From the NCBI RefSeq assembly GCF_020515625.1, contig NZ_JAIWPJ010000002.1:186001-250000 (forward strand): a DNA stretch of 64,000 nucleotides. The letters run 5' to 3'. Positions 45,181 through 53,508 of this stretch are shown here, piece by piece. Both the position numbers and the translations under genes were made by a program. The stretch comes from Natrinema amylolyticum. GTDB taxonomy: Archaea; Halobacteriota; Halobacteria; Halobacteriales; Natrialbaceae. The notes under the pieces were generated by a model that did not search any database, was not told where the DNA came from, and saw only the letters and a list, made by a program, of their open reading frames with translations. Position 1 is the stretch's first letter. Each line of letters starts with the position of its first letter.

Positions 45181-46551
45181 ACGCCGGGGCGGTTCCGATT
45201 CTTCCGAAACGGCGACTATTTGATATCGCAGTATTTGGTTTATCATCCGCGATCGGGCCCGTTGCGCCGGGACGACGGCACGATCTCGGACGGTGTCGGA
45301 GAGCGAGAGTCGACGAACGACGGATTATCGGAAACTGCGCCGAAACCTCGAACCGCGGTCCGTGCTACTGACGGTCGCGCCGGCCGAGGCGAGTCCGGAA
45401 ACGGGTCGGTCCGGCTCGAGTTCCTGACGATCTCGCGAACCGGTACCCCGCATCGGTCTCGCTCGGCTCCGCCGTCGTCGACTCGAGTCCGTATCGACCC
45501 GTTCGACGACCGACGGGTCCGGATCGACCGCGCTCCGCCGGCCGGTCGGTCGCCGTCCGCCACACTCCGGCGGCCGGACGATTGCCGTCCGCCGCACTCC
45601 GCTGGCGGTCCCGGTGCACCACCGATCGCCGTCCGACTCGTCCGGACCTGGGATCGTCCGCGGTGGCACTCCGCGCGACCGCTCGATCGCTCGCGGTCGC
45701 CCGAGTCAGCGGTGATGGTCCTGAATCGGCGCGGATTCGCCGCCCATCGACGCGCTTCGGTGAGCGCTGCGCAAATCGGGATCGCGTCAGCTGGGTCCCG
45801 AGCGTGGACCGGGAATCCGGCGTCCCACTCCGGGGGTTTGCGGCGGGGAAACGATGATCTACTGCCGACGCTCCGGGTATCCGAGCCGGGCTCAGCTCGT
45901 GACAGGGCCGCAGACGGGAGCTCCGGAACGGAGTGATGAGCGAGCGACGAGAGTCATCGCGAGGAAACCGTGCCCTCGGACCGATTCGGTCGCTCCCGAT
46001 CGATTTGGTTGAACTGACCCGTCCGATCATCGAGTCTGACCCACGGTCGCGATCGAACGCAGCGAATATCGAGTCGTGTGGCACTCGCGATCGCTCCCCG
46101 GGCCCGCTCGGCGTCGACCGATCACGCAGTGGCCTCGGAACGAACTCGGTCAGTCTCTATTGACCGTCGATGAGTACCGCGGGAGAGTCTCGCCGGAGAC
46201 GATACCGAGCGGTCGTTCGGCAGAGAGCGCGTCGAAACAACCGACCGTGCGCTGTGACCCCGTAATTCGGTCTCCCAGTCGATTCGGCGCTCGAGCGCCG
46301 AGCCCTCGTCTATCAGAATCTCCCTCTTCCTCCATAAATCATATATCGATATATCAATTCCGGCCGAACTCGAGCACCGCGCCGATCGCACCGGCGGTCC
46401 GAACTAATCGGAGATTGGCCGGAGGCGGCGGGTGCGAGCGCGGCCCGAAACGATTCGTGATCGAGCGCAATCGACCGCTTCGTCGCGGCGGGTCGCGAGT
46501 AGCGATCGATACGGATCGCATACTAATGCCGGCAGTCGGTGGCGGAGTCGT
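45181..46551. other. long gene-free region upstream of the Orc1/Cdc6 gene
   Basis: About 1.37 kb with no protein-like reading frame on either strand; open stretches here are Arg/Ser/Pro-rich and lack any motif. It contains loosely repeated GCCGTCCG(A/C) elements at about 45550-45640 and an AT-rich patch 46332-46360 with the perfect 14-base palindrome ATATATCGATATAT at 46341-46354. I could not find canonical haloarchaeal origin-recognition boxes by eye. It may be an origin-like region, decayed genes or long regulatory DNA. ATACTAATG near 46530 is the promoter of the next gene. Confidence 0.6.
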
Positions 46552-47424
46552 ATGAGCATGTATCCGACGGGCTCGTTCGAGGACGACGTCCAGCGCCGCG
46601 TCTACGAGTACGTCGAGCGTAACGGTGCCGTCACGCCGGCTGAATTGGCCCGATCGATCGAGATCGACGACGGCCGCGCGCACTCGAAGCCCGCCCGGTC
46701 GGGGACCTACACCGAAACCGTCGCGCCGGATCCGGACGAACTCCAATCGTGTCTCGAGGCGCTGCAGGCGGCGGGCTATCTGACCGAAGTCGACGGCAAG
46801 TATCGGCTCGCGCTCTCGGCGACGACGACCGATATCGACTGCGAGGACTGCGTCGTCACCATCCGACCGGCCCGCGAGGAGGACCGGGACGGCGTCGTCG
46901 AGACGATGCGAACGGTCGCCGACGACGGCGCGTACGTCGTCGCCGAGACCGTCGCGACGGAACTCGAGCGCGAGTCGGCGCTCGTTCGAGCTAACGAGGA
47001 GCGCTCGCGGGTCTTCTTCGTCGCGGTCCGCGGGGAGCGGCCGGCGGACGAGGACGCGGCCGAGAGCGATCCGGCGGCCGATTCGTCGGCGTCGGACGCC
47101 GACGTCGATTCCGACGGCGACGTCGTCGGCTGGCTCCACTTCGACGCGCCCGAACTCCCGGCGCTGCGCCACACCGCAGAGGTGACCGTCGGCGTCGATA
47201 CCGACGTCCGGCGGCAGGGCATCGGTTCCGAACTGCTCGAGTACGGCCTCGAGTGGGCGACCGACGCGGGCTACCGGAAGTGCTACCAGAACGTGCCCGC
47301 GACCAACGAGGCCGCGATCGAATTCCTCGAGGACAACGGCTGGCAGCGAGAGGGCGAACACGAGGAACAGTACCGTCTCGACGGCGAGTTCGTCGACGAG
47401 ATCATGCTGGCGACGTGGCCCTAG
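46552..47424 (+). CDS. winged-helix/GNAT acetyltransferase fusion
   Basis: A 290-residue protein. Residues about 8-90 form a winged-helix-like domain (DDVQRRVYEYVERNGAVTPA ... ALQAAGYLTEVDGKYRL). From 101 onward is a GNAT fold: VVTIRPAREEDRDGVVETM, the acceptor strand with GWLHFDAPE, the acetyl-CoA loop RRQGIGSELLEYGLEW, and ATNEAAIEFLEDNGW. An acidic insert of about 25 residues (near 195-220) interrupts the core, likely a halophilic surface loop. It would acetylate a small molecule or protein; the target is unknown. Adjacent ATGs at 46552 and 46558 are both possible. Confidence 0.83.
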   Translation: MSMYPTGSFEDDVQRRVYEYVERNGAVTPAELARSIEIDDGRAHSKPARSGTYTETVAPDPDELQSCLEALQAAGYLTEVDGKYRLALSATTTDIDCEDCVVTIRPAREEDRDGVVETMRTVADDGAYVVAETVATELERESALVRANEERSRVFFVAVRGERPADEDAAESDPAADSSASDADVDSDGDVVGWLHFDAPELPALRHTAEVTVGVDTDVRRQGIGSELLEYGLEWATDAGYRKCYQNVPATNEAAIEFLEDNGWQREGEHEEQYRLDGEFVDEIMLATWP

Positions 47425-47580
47425 TCCGAGACGTATACCGCGCCACGGCGTGCGCGACCGCACGCCAGTGACTGTCTCGTCCGCTCTCGGACAGCTGAAA
47501 CGACTACCGCGTCCCGTCCCCGTCGGAGCGTCGATCGAATCGGGAACATTTTCTTGGCAGACTATCCCGTACCGGACCGT

Positions 47581-47967
47581 ATGGAGGACATTTCCCTCGG
47601 CGTTCCGGAACCGATACTCGATCGACTGCCGGCCGACGATGAGACCGTGGCGGCGGACATGCAGAAGGCGGTCGCGGGCTGGGAGGAGCAGTTCAATCGG
47701 ATCCTCGAAGAGGCCGACGACGAGCGCGAGGCCGCCGGACAGGTGCTCGAGGCGATCGACCGGTTCGAGGAGCGCTACGAGACCTACGACGCGTTCGTTC
47801 CCGAGTTGCGAGCGTGGGGACAGTCGCCGATCTACGCCATCGCGTGGCGGACCCTGTACGCCGACGTGATCGCACAGCTCCACGAGCACGACGAACTCGG
47901 CGAGCACCTCGATCGCGAGCGGAACGCGCGGCTGGTCGAGGACGGGATTCGATTGCAGGACCTGTAG
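47581..47967 (+). CDS. conserved hypothetical helical protein
   Basis: A 128-residue acidic protein that starts MEDISLGVPEPILDRLPADD and then appears all helical, with a coiled-coil-like stretch EEQFNRILEEADDEREAAGQ and an aromatic-rich helix AWGQSPIYAIAWRTLYADVI. It lacks signal peptide or membrane segment. I do not recognise it. It follows the acetyltransferase by 156 bases in the same direction. Confidence 0.68.
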   Translation: MEDISLGVPEPILDRLPADDETVAADMQKAVAGWEEQFNRILEEADDEREAAGQVLEAIDRFEERYETYDAFVPELRAWGQSPIYAIAWRTLYADVIAQLHEHDELGEHLDRERNARLVEDGIRLQDL

Positions 47968-48137
47968 GGCCGCCGGCCGCTCACCGAGTACCGATCGCCT
48001 ATCAGATTTCGATTTAGTTCTCCGTAGTCCTACCGGGCGGAATAGAGCCGACAGCGGTCGAGGATCGAAACTATGAGCGATACTGTGAAATGTATAGTAG
48101 AGAAACAGTTTTGTGGTCGCACTCGAGAGATAGAGGT

Positions 48138-48623
48138 GTGGCAACGACGACCGACGGGACGGCTTCGGACGAGACCGGCGCGGTCGACCTGACGACGCGC
48201 GTGCGCCGTCGCGTCCTCCCGGCGCTCCATCGGCTCAAGGAACCGTTCGGTGGCTACGCGATCTGTCGGCAACACCCGGCGGAGTACGTCGGAACCATCA
48301 AGCGCGGTCTGGATGCCGTTCGAGCGATGCTCGCGGACTTGGCCTTCGAGTCGGAGCCGATCGCGTCGCTGAAGGTCCACGACGACGGGCGGCTCTCGGC
48401 GGGCAGTTGGGTTCGGCGCGAGTCGCCGCTGGCGACGTGGCAACTCCACGTCACGCTGTTCCGGACGGACGAGGGTGCCGTCGAGGTGTTCGCACACCGC
48501 GAGCACTCGTGGCTTCGCCACCCCTACAAGCACTACACGCAGGCGGGATGGGACGTCCGCGGCGGCGTCGAGCGGATGCGGTCGCTGCTGTCGACACACG
48601 GCGTTCCGTTCTGGATCGAGTGA
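48138..48623 (+). CDS. conserved hypothetical protein
   Basis: A 161-residue soluble protein. The centre (RVLPALHRLKEPFGGYAICR) and the C-terminal half (WQLHVTLFRTDEGAVEVFAH, HPYKHYTQAGWDVRGGVERM) are well-formed beta and helix segments with many aromatic/His residues. I start at GTG 48138 (MATTTDGT); an ATG at 48090 in the same frame adds 16 residues of weak character. The family is unknown to me. The three small genes to 49439 share orientation. Confidence 0.65.
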   Translation: MATTTDGTASDETGAVDLTTRVRRRVLPALHRLKEPFGGYAICRQHPAEYVGTIKRGLDAVRAMLADLAFESEPIASLKVHDDGRLSAGSWVRRESPLATWQLHVTLFRTDEGAVEVFAHREHSWLRHPYKHYTQAGWDVRGGVERMRSLLSTHGVPFWIE

Positions 48624-48723
48624 GCGAGTCGGTGGCCGGACGGCGGCCGCTCGAGACGATAAATGTCTCGAGCGGTGCACAGCCATCCCAAGCGTTGAAC
48701 TTCCGTGCCAGACTAGAGGAGAT

Positions 48724-49074
48724 ATGGAATTCGCTGTGTCCCGAACTGGGACGACGCTCGTCACGCTCCACGGCGGCTCGGACACGACCGCCCGTGACGA
48801 GGCGACGACGACGCTCGCGGACACCTTCGAGACGCTCGCCGCCGAGGAGACGATAACCGACTGGGAAGTCGGGGACGCAGACGTCTACGAACATCCGACC
48901 GGCCCGTTCGATCCGTACACGATCGCGCTCGAGTTCGCGGTGACGGTGACCGTCGAGGCCGCCGACGCCGAGGACGCGGCCGAGGTCGGCGCGAGCGCGA
49001 TCGACGAGGCGCTCGCTGACGCCGATGTCGACTCCGTCTCGTACACGTCGTCGCCGACGACGTCGGCGGCGTGA
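48724..49074 (+). CDS. conserved hypothetical protein
   Basis: A 116-residue small acidic protein with a strong ribosome site (GAGGAG ending five bases before the ATG). It looks like an alpha-beta two-layer fold, with EFAVSRTGTTLVTLHGG and DPYTIALEFAVTVTVEA strands and an alanine-rich C-terminal helix ending SVSYTSSP. No motif points to a reaction. It is upstream of and co-oriented with the SAMP3-like gene. Confidence 0.66.
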   Translation: MEFAVSRTGTTLVTLHGGSDTTARDEATTTLADTFETLAAEETITDWEVGDADVYEHPTGPFDPYTIALEFAVTVTVEAADAEDAAEVGASAIDEALADADVDSVSYTSSPTTSAA

Positions 49075-49160
49075 GTCGGACCCGATCACGGCCGCTGGTC
49101 GCTCGACCGTGAGTCGCGGGTATCGCCCGGACTTATGTCGTCCGAACACGATTGTGGCGT

Positions 49161-49439
49161 ATGGAAATCGATCTCCGGTTCTTCGCTACCTTTCGGGAAG
49201 CCGTCGGCGAGAAGGAGCGAACGCGCGCTGTCGACGACGACGCGACCGTTGGCGACGTCCTTACCGCCCTCGAGAGCGAGTACGACGGCCTCGAGGGGCA
49301 GTTGCTCGAGGACGGAGCGATCCGACCGCAACTGAGCGTGCTGAAGAACGGCCGCAACGTGGTGCACATGGAGGGCGTCGACACGTCGCTCGAGGAGGGC
49401 GACGTGGTGTCGGTGTTTCCGCCGGTCGCCGGCGGGTAA
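49161..49439 (+). CDS. ubiquitin-like small archaeal modifier protein (SAMP3-like)
   Basis: A 92-residue beta-grasp MoaD/ThiS-type protein. The start MEIDLRFFATFREAVG and the end VVSVFPPVAGG, with the mandatory C-terminal di-glycine (Gly91-Gly92), match Haloferax SAMP3, which is conjugated to target lysines (including MoaE) and regulates molybdopterin synthase. It could also serve as the sulfur carrier for molybdopterin. A Mo/W-cofactor enzyme (AOR, 54889) and a MoaD-related protein (50984) lie nearby. An upstream GTG/other start at 49152 adds three residues. Confidence 0.88.
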   Translation: MEIDLRFFATFREAVGEKERTRAVDDDATVGDVLTALESEYDGLEGQLLEDGAIRPQLSVLKNGRNVVHMEGVDTSLEEGDVVSVFPPVAGG

Positions 49440-49514
49440 CGGCCGGCGGAGATCCGCTTCGGCGGCGACGGGGATCACCCCCGTATTTTTATCAATTCCG
49501 TAAGAGTATCGCGT

Positions 49515-49724
49515 ATGCTCGACGCAGTCGCGGAACTGGTGGCCGAGTTGGGGTTCGACTGGCTCCTCCACCGGAACGAACACCGCACGATGACCCAGCA
49601 GTTCTGTCTGTTCTTAGGCATCGTCTTCGGACTGTTCGCGGTCGCGCTGGCCGTCGTCAGCGGACCGTTGTACGGAGCCGCGCTGGGAATCGTCGCACTG
49701 GGGCTGCTCTGGTACGGCCTGTGA
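49515..49724 (+). CDS. small two-helix membrane protein
   Basis: A 69-residue protein. A polar N-terminus (MLDAVAELVAELGFDWLLHR) is followed by two hydrophobic helices, CLFLGIVFGLFAVALAVVSG and LYGAALGIVALGLLWYGL, ending at the stop. TATTTTTATC near 49484-49493 is a TATA-type element about 27 bases upstream. I do not recognise the family. Confidence 0.68.
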   Translation: MLDAVAELVAELGFDWLLHRNEHRTMTQQFCLFLGIVFGLFAVALAVVSGPLYGAALGIVALGLLWYGL

Positions 49725-49841
49725 TCGCCCGCTGTCCGGACCGGAAAGCGGTGTCCCACCGCAGTGTCTGCGGACGTTTTCGAGAACGCTTTACGCTTCG
49801 TTCGACTCCAGAAATCCGTGACGGGAACTGCCGCTCGCTAA

Positions 49842-50612
49842 TTGGCCGGACGCCCCTGTCCACCTGGCGAGCCTACTGCGGGACCGTCTGTCGCCGATAC
49901 TCCAGACGCCGCGAGCGACGGGAGCGAGACGGTCACGTTCGACCGCTCGGGGATCCGGGCCGGCTTTCTCACCTGTCTCCCGGTCGCGCTCGGCGTCGGC
50001 GGCTACGGAATCGCCTTCGGCATGCTCGCTCGCCGGGCCGGGCTGAGCGTCGCCGAGGCGGCGCTGATGAGCGCAACCGTCCTCGCCGGTGCCGCCCAGA
50101 TCGTCGCCGTAGAGCTCTGGGCGGAACCGCTGCCGGTCGCGACGATTCTCCTCGCGACGCTCGCGATCAACCTCCGCTACTCGCTGATGGGCGCGGCGCT
50201 CGGACCCTGGCTCAAGCGGCTCTCGGCGCTGCGAGGCTACGGGAGCCTCCTCCTGATGGCCGACGAGAACTGGGCGCTGACGATGCGCGACCTCCGATCC
50301 GGCAGCGGTCGGGGGGCGTTCCTGCTCGGGACCGGCATCGCGATGTGGGTCTTCTGGGTCGCGTCGACGATCGTCGGAGCGGCCGCGGGCGGCGTGATCG
50401 GCGATCCGACTCGGTACGGCATCGACTTCGTCCTCGCGGCGGTCTTCGTCGCGCTCGCGGCCGAACTCTGGGAGGGGCGCTCGACGCTCGTCCCGTGGCT
50501 CGTCGCGCTCGCGACCGCCGTCGTCGCGGCGGAACTGGTCCCCGGCCAGTGGTACATCCTGTTGGGCGGCGTCGTAGCGGCCACCGTGGAGGTGATCCGC
50601 CATGATCAGTGA
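49842..50612 (+). CDS. azlC: AzlC family branched-chain amino acid exporter subunit
   Basis: A 256-residue membrane protein with the AzlC core: FLTCLPVALGVGGYGIAFGM near residue 40, a typical AQIVAVELWAEP segment, LRYSLMGAALGPWLKRL, and a last membrane helix. AzlC works with AzlD to export leucine/isoleucine analogs. There is an in-frame TAA immediately upstream, so the reading frame must begin at TTG 49842 or later; no ATG/GTG occurs in the acidic tail before the first helix. It overlaps azlD by 11 bases. Confidence 0.85.
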   Translation: MAGRPCPPGEPTAGPSVADTPDAASDGSETVTFDRSGIRAGFLTCLPVALGVGGYGIAFGMLARRAGLSVAEAALMSATVLAGAAQIVAVELWAEPLPVATILLATLAINLRYSLMGAALGPWLKRLSALRGYGSLLLMADENWALTMRDLRSGSGRGAFLLGTGIAMWVFWVASTIVGAAAGGVIGDPTRYGIDFVLAAVFVALAAELWEGRSTLVPWLVALATAVVAAELVPGQWYILLGGVVAATVEVIRHDQ

Positions 50613-50922
50613 GGGCGCCCTCGCGCTCGACCCGTTGGTGGTCGGGACCGTCCTCGCGATGGCGCTCGTGACGGCCGTCACGAAGATCGGCGGCTTCTGG
50701 CTCCTGCGCCGGATCGAGGTGAGTGAGCGCCTCGAGGCGGGGCTCTCGGTCCTGCCGGGAGCGATCGTGATCGCAATTCTCGGGCCGGAGCTGGCGGCCG
50801 GTGGGCCGCCGGAGTGGGGCGCTGCGGGCGTCGTCTTGCTGATCATGTGGCGAACGGAGAACATCCTGCTGTCGCTGTGTGGTGGCATCGGGGCCGTGGT
50901 CCTGTTCCGCGCGATCGTGTAG
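50602..50922 (+). CDS. azlD: AzlD family branched-chain amino acid transport subunit
   Basis: A 106-residue membrane protein with four hydrophobic helices. VTAVTKIGGFWLLRR and VLPGAIVIAILGPEL are the recognisable AzlD segments. It overlaps azlC by 11 bases, the standard azlCD arrangement, so the two form the exporter together. The C-terminal helix NILLSLCGGIGAVVLFRAIV ends at the stop. Confidence 0.9.
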   Translation: MISEGALALDPLVVGTVLAMALVTAVTKIGGFWLLRRIEVSERLEAGLSVLPGAIVIAILGPELAAGGPPEWGAAGVVLLIMWRTENILLSLCGGIGAVVLFRAIV

Positions 50923-50983
50923 CGTCAGTCACACTCGGTGCCGACGAACACGAATTTATCCGTTCGGCCGCCGAACGTGCGGT

Positions 50984-51244
50984 ATGGGAACTCGTCTCGA
51001 GCGCTCCTTTCGCGGCATTTCCGAACGGCTCGTCGTCCGCTACCTGACGAATCTGGGCGGCGAACGGGTCGACGATGACACCGTCGCGGGCGACGACTGG
51101 ACGGCGACGTTCTCCGCAGAAACGGTCGATATCGGTCCCTCACTGAAACTGACCGAGGTGACGATCGTCTTCGAGGGCGACGAGGAGACCCTCGAGCCGC
51201 TCGTCGAGAAGTTCGCCCAGAAGGCGATGCGCGCGGGTGGCTAG
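50984..51244 (+). CDS. MoaD-related C-terminal-domain protein (DUF1952-like)
   Basis: An 86-residue protein of beta-alpha character: RGISERLVVRYLTNLGG, VAGDDWTATFSAETVDIGPS, LTEVTIVFEGDEETLEP, and FAQKAMRAGG. The pattern agrees with the small domain found at the C-terminus of some MoaD proteins and alone in haloarchaea. It may influence molybdopterin synthesis. TTTATC at about 50955 is a TATA element ~28 bases upstream of ATG 50984. The next gene begins at the base after its stop. Confidence 0.65.
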   Translation: MGTRLERSFRGISERLVVRYLTNLGGERVDDDTVAGDDWTATFSAETVDIGPSLKLTEVTIVFEGDEETLEPLVEKFAQKAMRAGG

Positions 51245-51643
51245 ATGGCGGGTCAGCCGATCGAGGGGCAGGTGCTCGTGCTCACGGCGGCCAAGGCGAG
51301 CGTCCCACCGACCCGGCTGCCCGACCTGGTCGAGCGCGCGCAGGTAGCGCTCGGACCGAAACTCGAGCGGTATCGTCGGGAGTACGAGCGGCTCTACGCG
51401 GCCGACGACCGCGAGATCTTCCTCGTCGACTGGGGCCACTGGGAGGCCCTCGGCGACGAGATCAGGCTGAGCGACCGCGAGCTGTCGGCCGTCCGCCGCG
51501 CACACGAGGAGCAGTTGTTGCGGATCGGCCGGCGAACGGATCGCGAAGACGAGTTCGAGACGGCGCTCGAGATTCGGGAACCGGTGGTCGTCGGGACCGG
51601 CGGAAACGAATCCGCCGGTGACGACGGAGACGGCCTCGAGTAG
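51245..51643 (+). CDS. conserved hypothetical haloarchaeal protein
   Basis: A 132-residue soluble protein whose ATG directly follows the stop of the MoaD-related gene (zero spacing), so the two are translationally coupled. The helical N-terminal 110 residues contain LPDLVERAQVALGPKLERY and VDWGHWEALGDEIRLSDREL, with the rest an acidic tail. No domain recognised. Pairing with the MoaD-related protein is the only functional hint. Confidence 0.7.
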   Translation: MAGQPIEGQVLVLTAAKASVPPTRLPDLVERAQVALGPKLERYRREYERLYAADDREIFLVDWGHWEALGDEIRLSDRELSAVRRAHEEQLLRIGRRTDREDEFETALEIREPVVVGTGGNESAGDDGDGLE

Positions 51644-51764
51644 CCGAACCGACCGTTCGCGGACGACGACCACCGTGACGCGACCGACGCCGCGCTCGCG
51701 ACGCTCCTCGCGGTCGATGGCAACTATAAAGATCGTGTTTCACCTTTGGCAAACCACTGAGACG

Positions 51765-52217
51765 ATGGCTATCGACCAGGAAACCGAGATGACCGACGCG
51801 GAGATCGACGACTTCCTCAGTCGTCACGAGACGGGGGTGTTGTCGCTCGCGCGCACGGACGAACCCTACGCGATTCCGATCTCGTACGGCTACGACGACG
51901 GCGATCGAGCGTTCTACATGCGGATGGTATCGACGCCGGAGAGCGAAAAGCGCCAGTTCCTCGAGTCCGAACCCGAAGCGCGCCTCGTCGTGTACGACGA
52001 AGTCGACTCGACCTACCGGAGCGTCATCGCCACGGGAGACCTCGAGAGCATCGCGCCGTCGGAACTGACGCCGGACGAAATCGCCCAGTACGGTGACGCG
52101 AAGCGGCCGCTGTTCGAGATCTGGGCCGAAGGAAAGGACGCGCTGAACATCGAACTCTACCGACTCACCCCGGCGACGCTCAACGGGCGGCGGACGGAAG
52201 TCGACCGCGAGGAGTGA
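51765..52217 (+). CDS. pyridoxamine 5'-phosphate oxidase-fold flavin protein
   Basis: A 150-residue split-barrel protein of the general-stress FMN-binding type: MTDAEIDDFLSRHETGVLSL, YAIPISYGYDD, RAFYMRMVSTPES and RLVVYDEVD. In haloarchaea these proteins act in pyridoxal, F420 or heme chemistry. No substrate can be fixed. TATA (CTATAAA at about 51725) is some 35 bases upstream, leaving a short leader. A second ATG at 51789 is close behind (MTDAEI). Confidence 0.85.
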   Translation: MAIDQETEMTDAEIDDFLSRHETGVLSLARTDEPYAIPISYGYDDGDRAFYMRMVSTPESEKRQFLESEPEARLVVYDEVDSTYRSVIATGDLESIAPSELTPDEIAQYGDAKRPLFEIWAEGKDALNIELYRLTPATLNGRRTEVDREE

Positions 52218-52265
52218 GACGCGGAGACCGAGACGCGGACGGGATCGATCGCGAGGGGAGCGAGG

Positions 52266-52415
52266 TCAGTTCGTCTCCTGTTTGCCGACGAACGCCGACG
52301 ACGTGACCGACGCCCCGCAGACCGGACAGCCATGCGATATCGTGGCCTCACGCATCGATTCGTTGACCTCGATTTCCTGCCCGCACTCCGGGCACGTGAA
52401 CTCGTATCTACTCAT
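52266..52415 (-). CDS. 49-residue zinc-ribbon protein
   Basis: ATG 52415 opens a 49-residue frame starting MSRYEFTCPECGQEIEVNES and ending GKQETN. It has one clear zinc ribbon, CPEC and CPVC, separated by 20 residues. Codon choice is GC3-rich. A TATA-type element (TATATATA on the complementary strand, 52467-52476) lies about 60 bases upstream. Similar DUF7560-like ribbons are common in haloarchaea and have no defined function. Convergent with the flavin-fold gene. Confidence 0.8.
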   Translation of the reverse strand: MSRYEFTCPECGQEIEVNESMREATISHGCPVCGASVTSSAFVGKQETN

Positions 52416-52600
52416 GTCAGGGGGTGAGTCGCGCGAAACTTCGGTTGTCTACCGTATAGCTGTGCGCCCAGTATATATAGGGTTGCGGTTCGGTGCCGGT
52501 CCCCTGTAGGTCCCGTTACGTTCATAGGGTTCGAGTCGTGGCTTCCGTTCGGTCCGATCGCGTTCGACCGCCTCGAGTCGAACGGGATTCGAGACGACGG

Positions 52601-53260
52601 CTACTCGTGATCCAGAATCGCATCGAGCAGCTTCGTCTGGGCCGCCGCGAGGTGTTCGGTGAACGTCGTGCCGGTGATCCCGAGCTCGTCGGCGACCTCG
52701 CTGGCGTTGGCCCGCTTCGGGTGTTCGAAGTAGCCCATCCGGTGGGCCGTCTCGAGGACCTCAGTCTGGCGGTCGGTCAGCGTGCTCCGATCGACGAAGA
52801 CGAGGTTTCGTTCGTCGTGGTCCTGCTGGGACTGGAGCAGCCGCTGGACGTCGAGGGTCGCGTACCGCTCGCGCAGATCGCCGATGATGGCCTGGAGCGC
52901 GTGCATATCCGGCGCGTGAAAGGTCAGGTACAGCGCCGCCCCCTGCGTGCGGACGTCGACCACCGGGCAGTCGTGTTCCTCGATACACTCGCAGGGACAG
53001 CCGCGGCCGAGTTCGCGCTCGAACCGGTAGACCGAACTCGAGCCGTAGGAGAAGATCGGCGACAGGTCCGCGTCGACATCGAACGCGTCGGGATAGCTGT
53101 CGGCCTCCAGCATGAACTCCTCTGTCACGCGCTCGGGCGCGGACGGGTTGGTGCTCCGCGAGACGGAGTGGACCCGCCCGCTCGTCTCGGCCGAGGCCTG
53201 CGCGACGACGCAGTCGGGCGGGTCATCGATCTTCACTTCCGCGCGAATCCCCGAAGCCAT
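52601..53260 (-). CDS. HTH-10 regulator with cysteine-rich sensor motif
   Basis: A 219-residue one-component regulator of the bat/DmsR type. The C-terminal HTH-10 is at about 160-215 (LTDRQTEVLETAHRMGYFEH and TTFTEHLAAAQTKLL). The N-terminal effector half carries four cysteines in a cluster (Cys88, Cys90, Cys92, Cys98: CPCECIEEHDCP), which could bind iron-sulfur, zinc or sense redox, like other haloarchaeal members that control DMSO/TMAO respiration. Divergent from the winged-helix gene at 53509, with 248 bases between that carry both promoters. Confidence 0.84.
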   Translation of the reverse strand: MASGIRAEVKIDDPPDCVVAQASAETSGRVHSVSRSTNPSAPERVTEEFMLEADSYPDAFDVDADLSPIFSYGSSSVYRFERELGRGCPCECIEEHDCPVVDVRTQGAALYLTFHAPDMHALQAIIGDLRERYATLDVQRLLQSQQDHDERNLVFVDRSTLTDRQTEVLETAHRMGYFEHPKRANASEVADELGITGTTFTEHLAAAQTKLLDAILDHE

Positions 53261-53508
53261 TACTCACTGCTGGGAAGTCAGTCCCCCTAAACCCTGTGTC
53301 CGCGACCTGTGACCGCGTCGGTCACGGCAACCGATCGGTGAGACGGCCGCCGCGGCGTGTGTCCAGTGAGGGGCGTCTCCTTGATCGCCCGCTCGAGAAC
53401 CCGTGCGAGACAGCCTCATGGCGACGATTCAGCGACCCCATATAAAGCACCCTGTATTTATTGGGACTCATTTGGAGGGGTCAGGGTCTGTACTACGAAG
53501 TGTAACAG

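Noticed and set aside
45220-46084. Two opposite open frames of about 240 codons in the gene-free region upstream of Orc1/Cdc6
   Set aside because: Both are Arg/Ser/Pro-rich with no hydrophobic core, no promoter match and no family trait; open only because of GC bias.
46150-46335. Minus-strand ATG near an AT-rich palindrome opening 61 codons (MEEEGDSDRRGLG)
   Set aside because: The AT patch is too close to the ATG for a TATA box at the usual spacing and the peptide has no recognisable pattern; left as part of the gap.
45148-46551. Canonical haloarchaeal ORB origin repeats
   Set aside because: I looked for TTTCC-type inverted repeats with G-strings and did not find convincing copies, so no origin is annotated.
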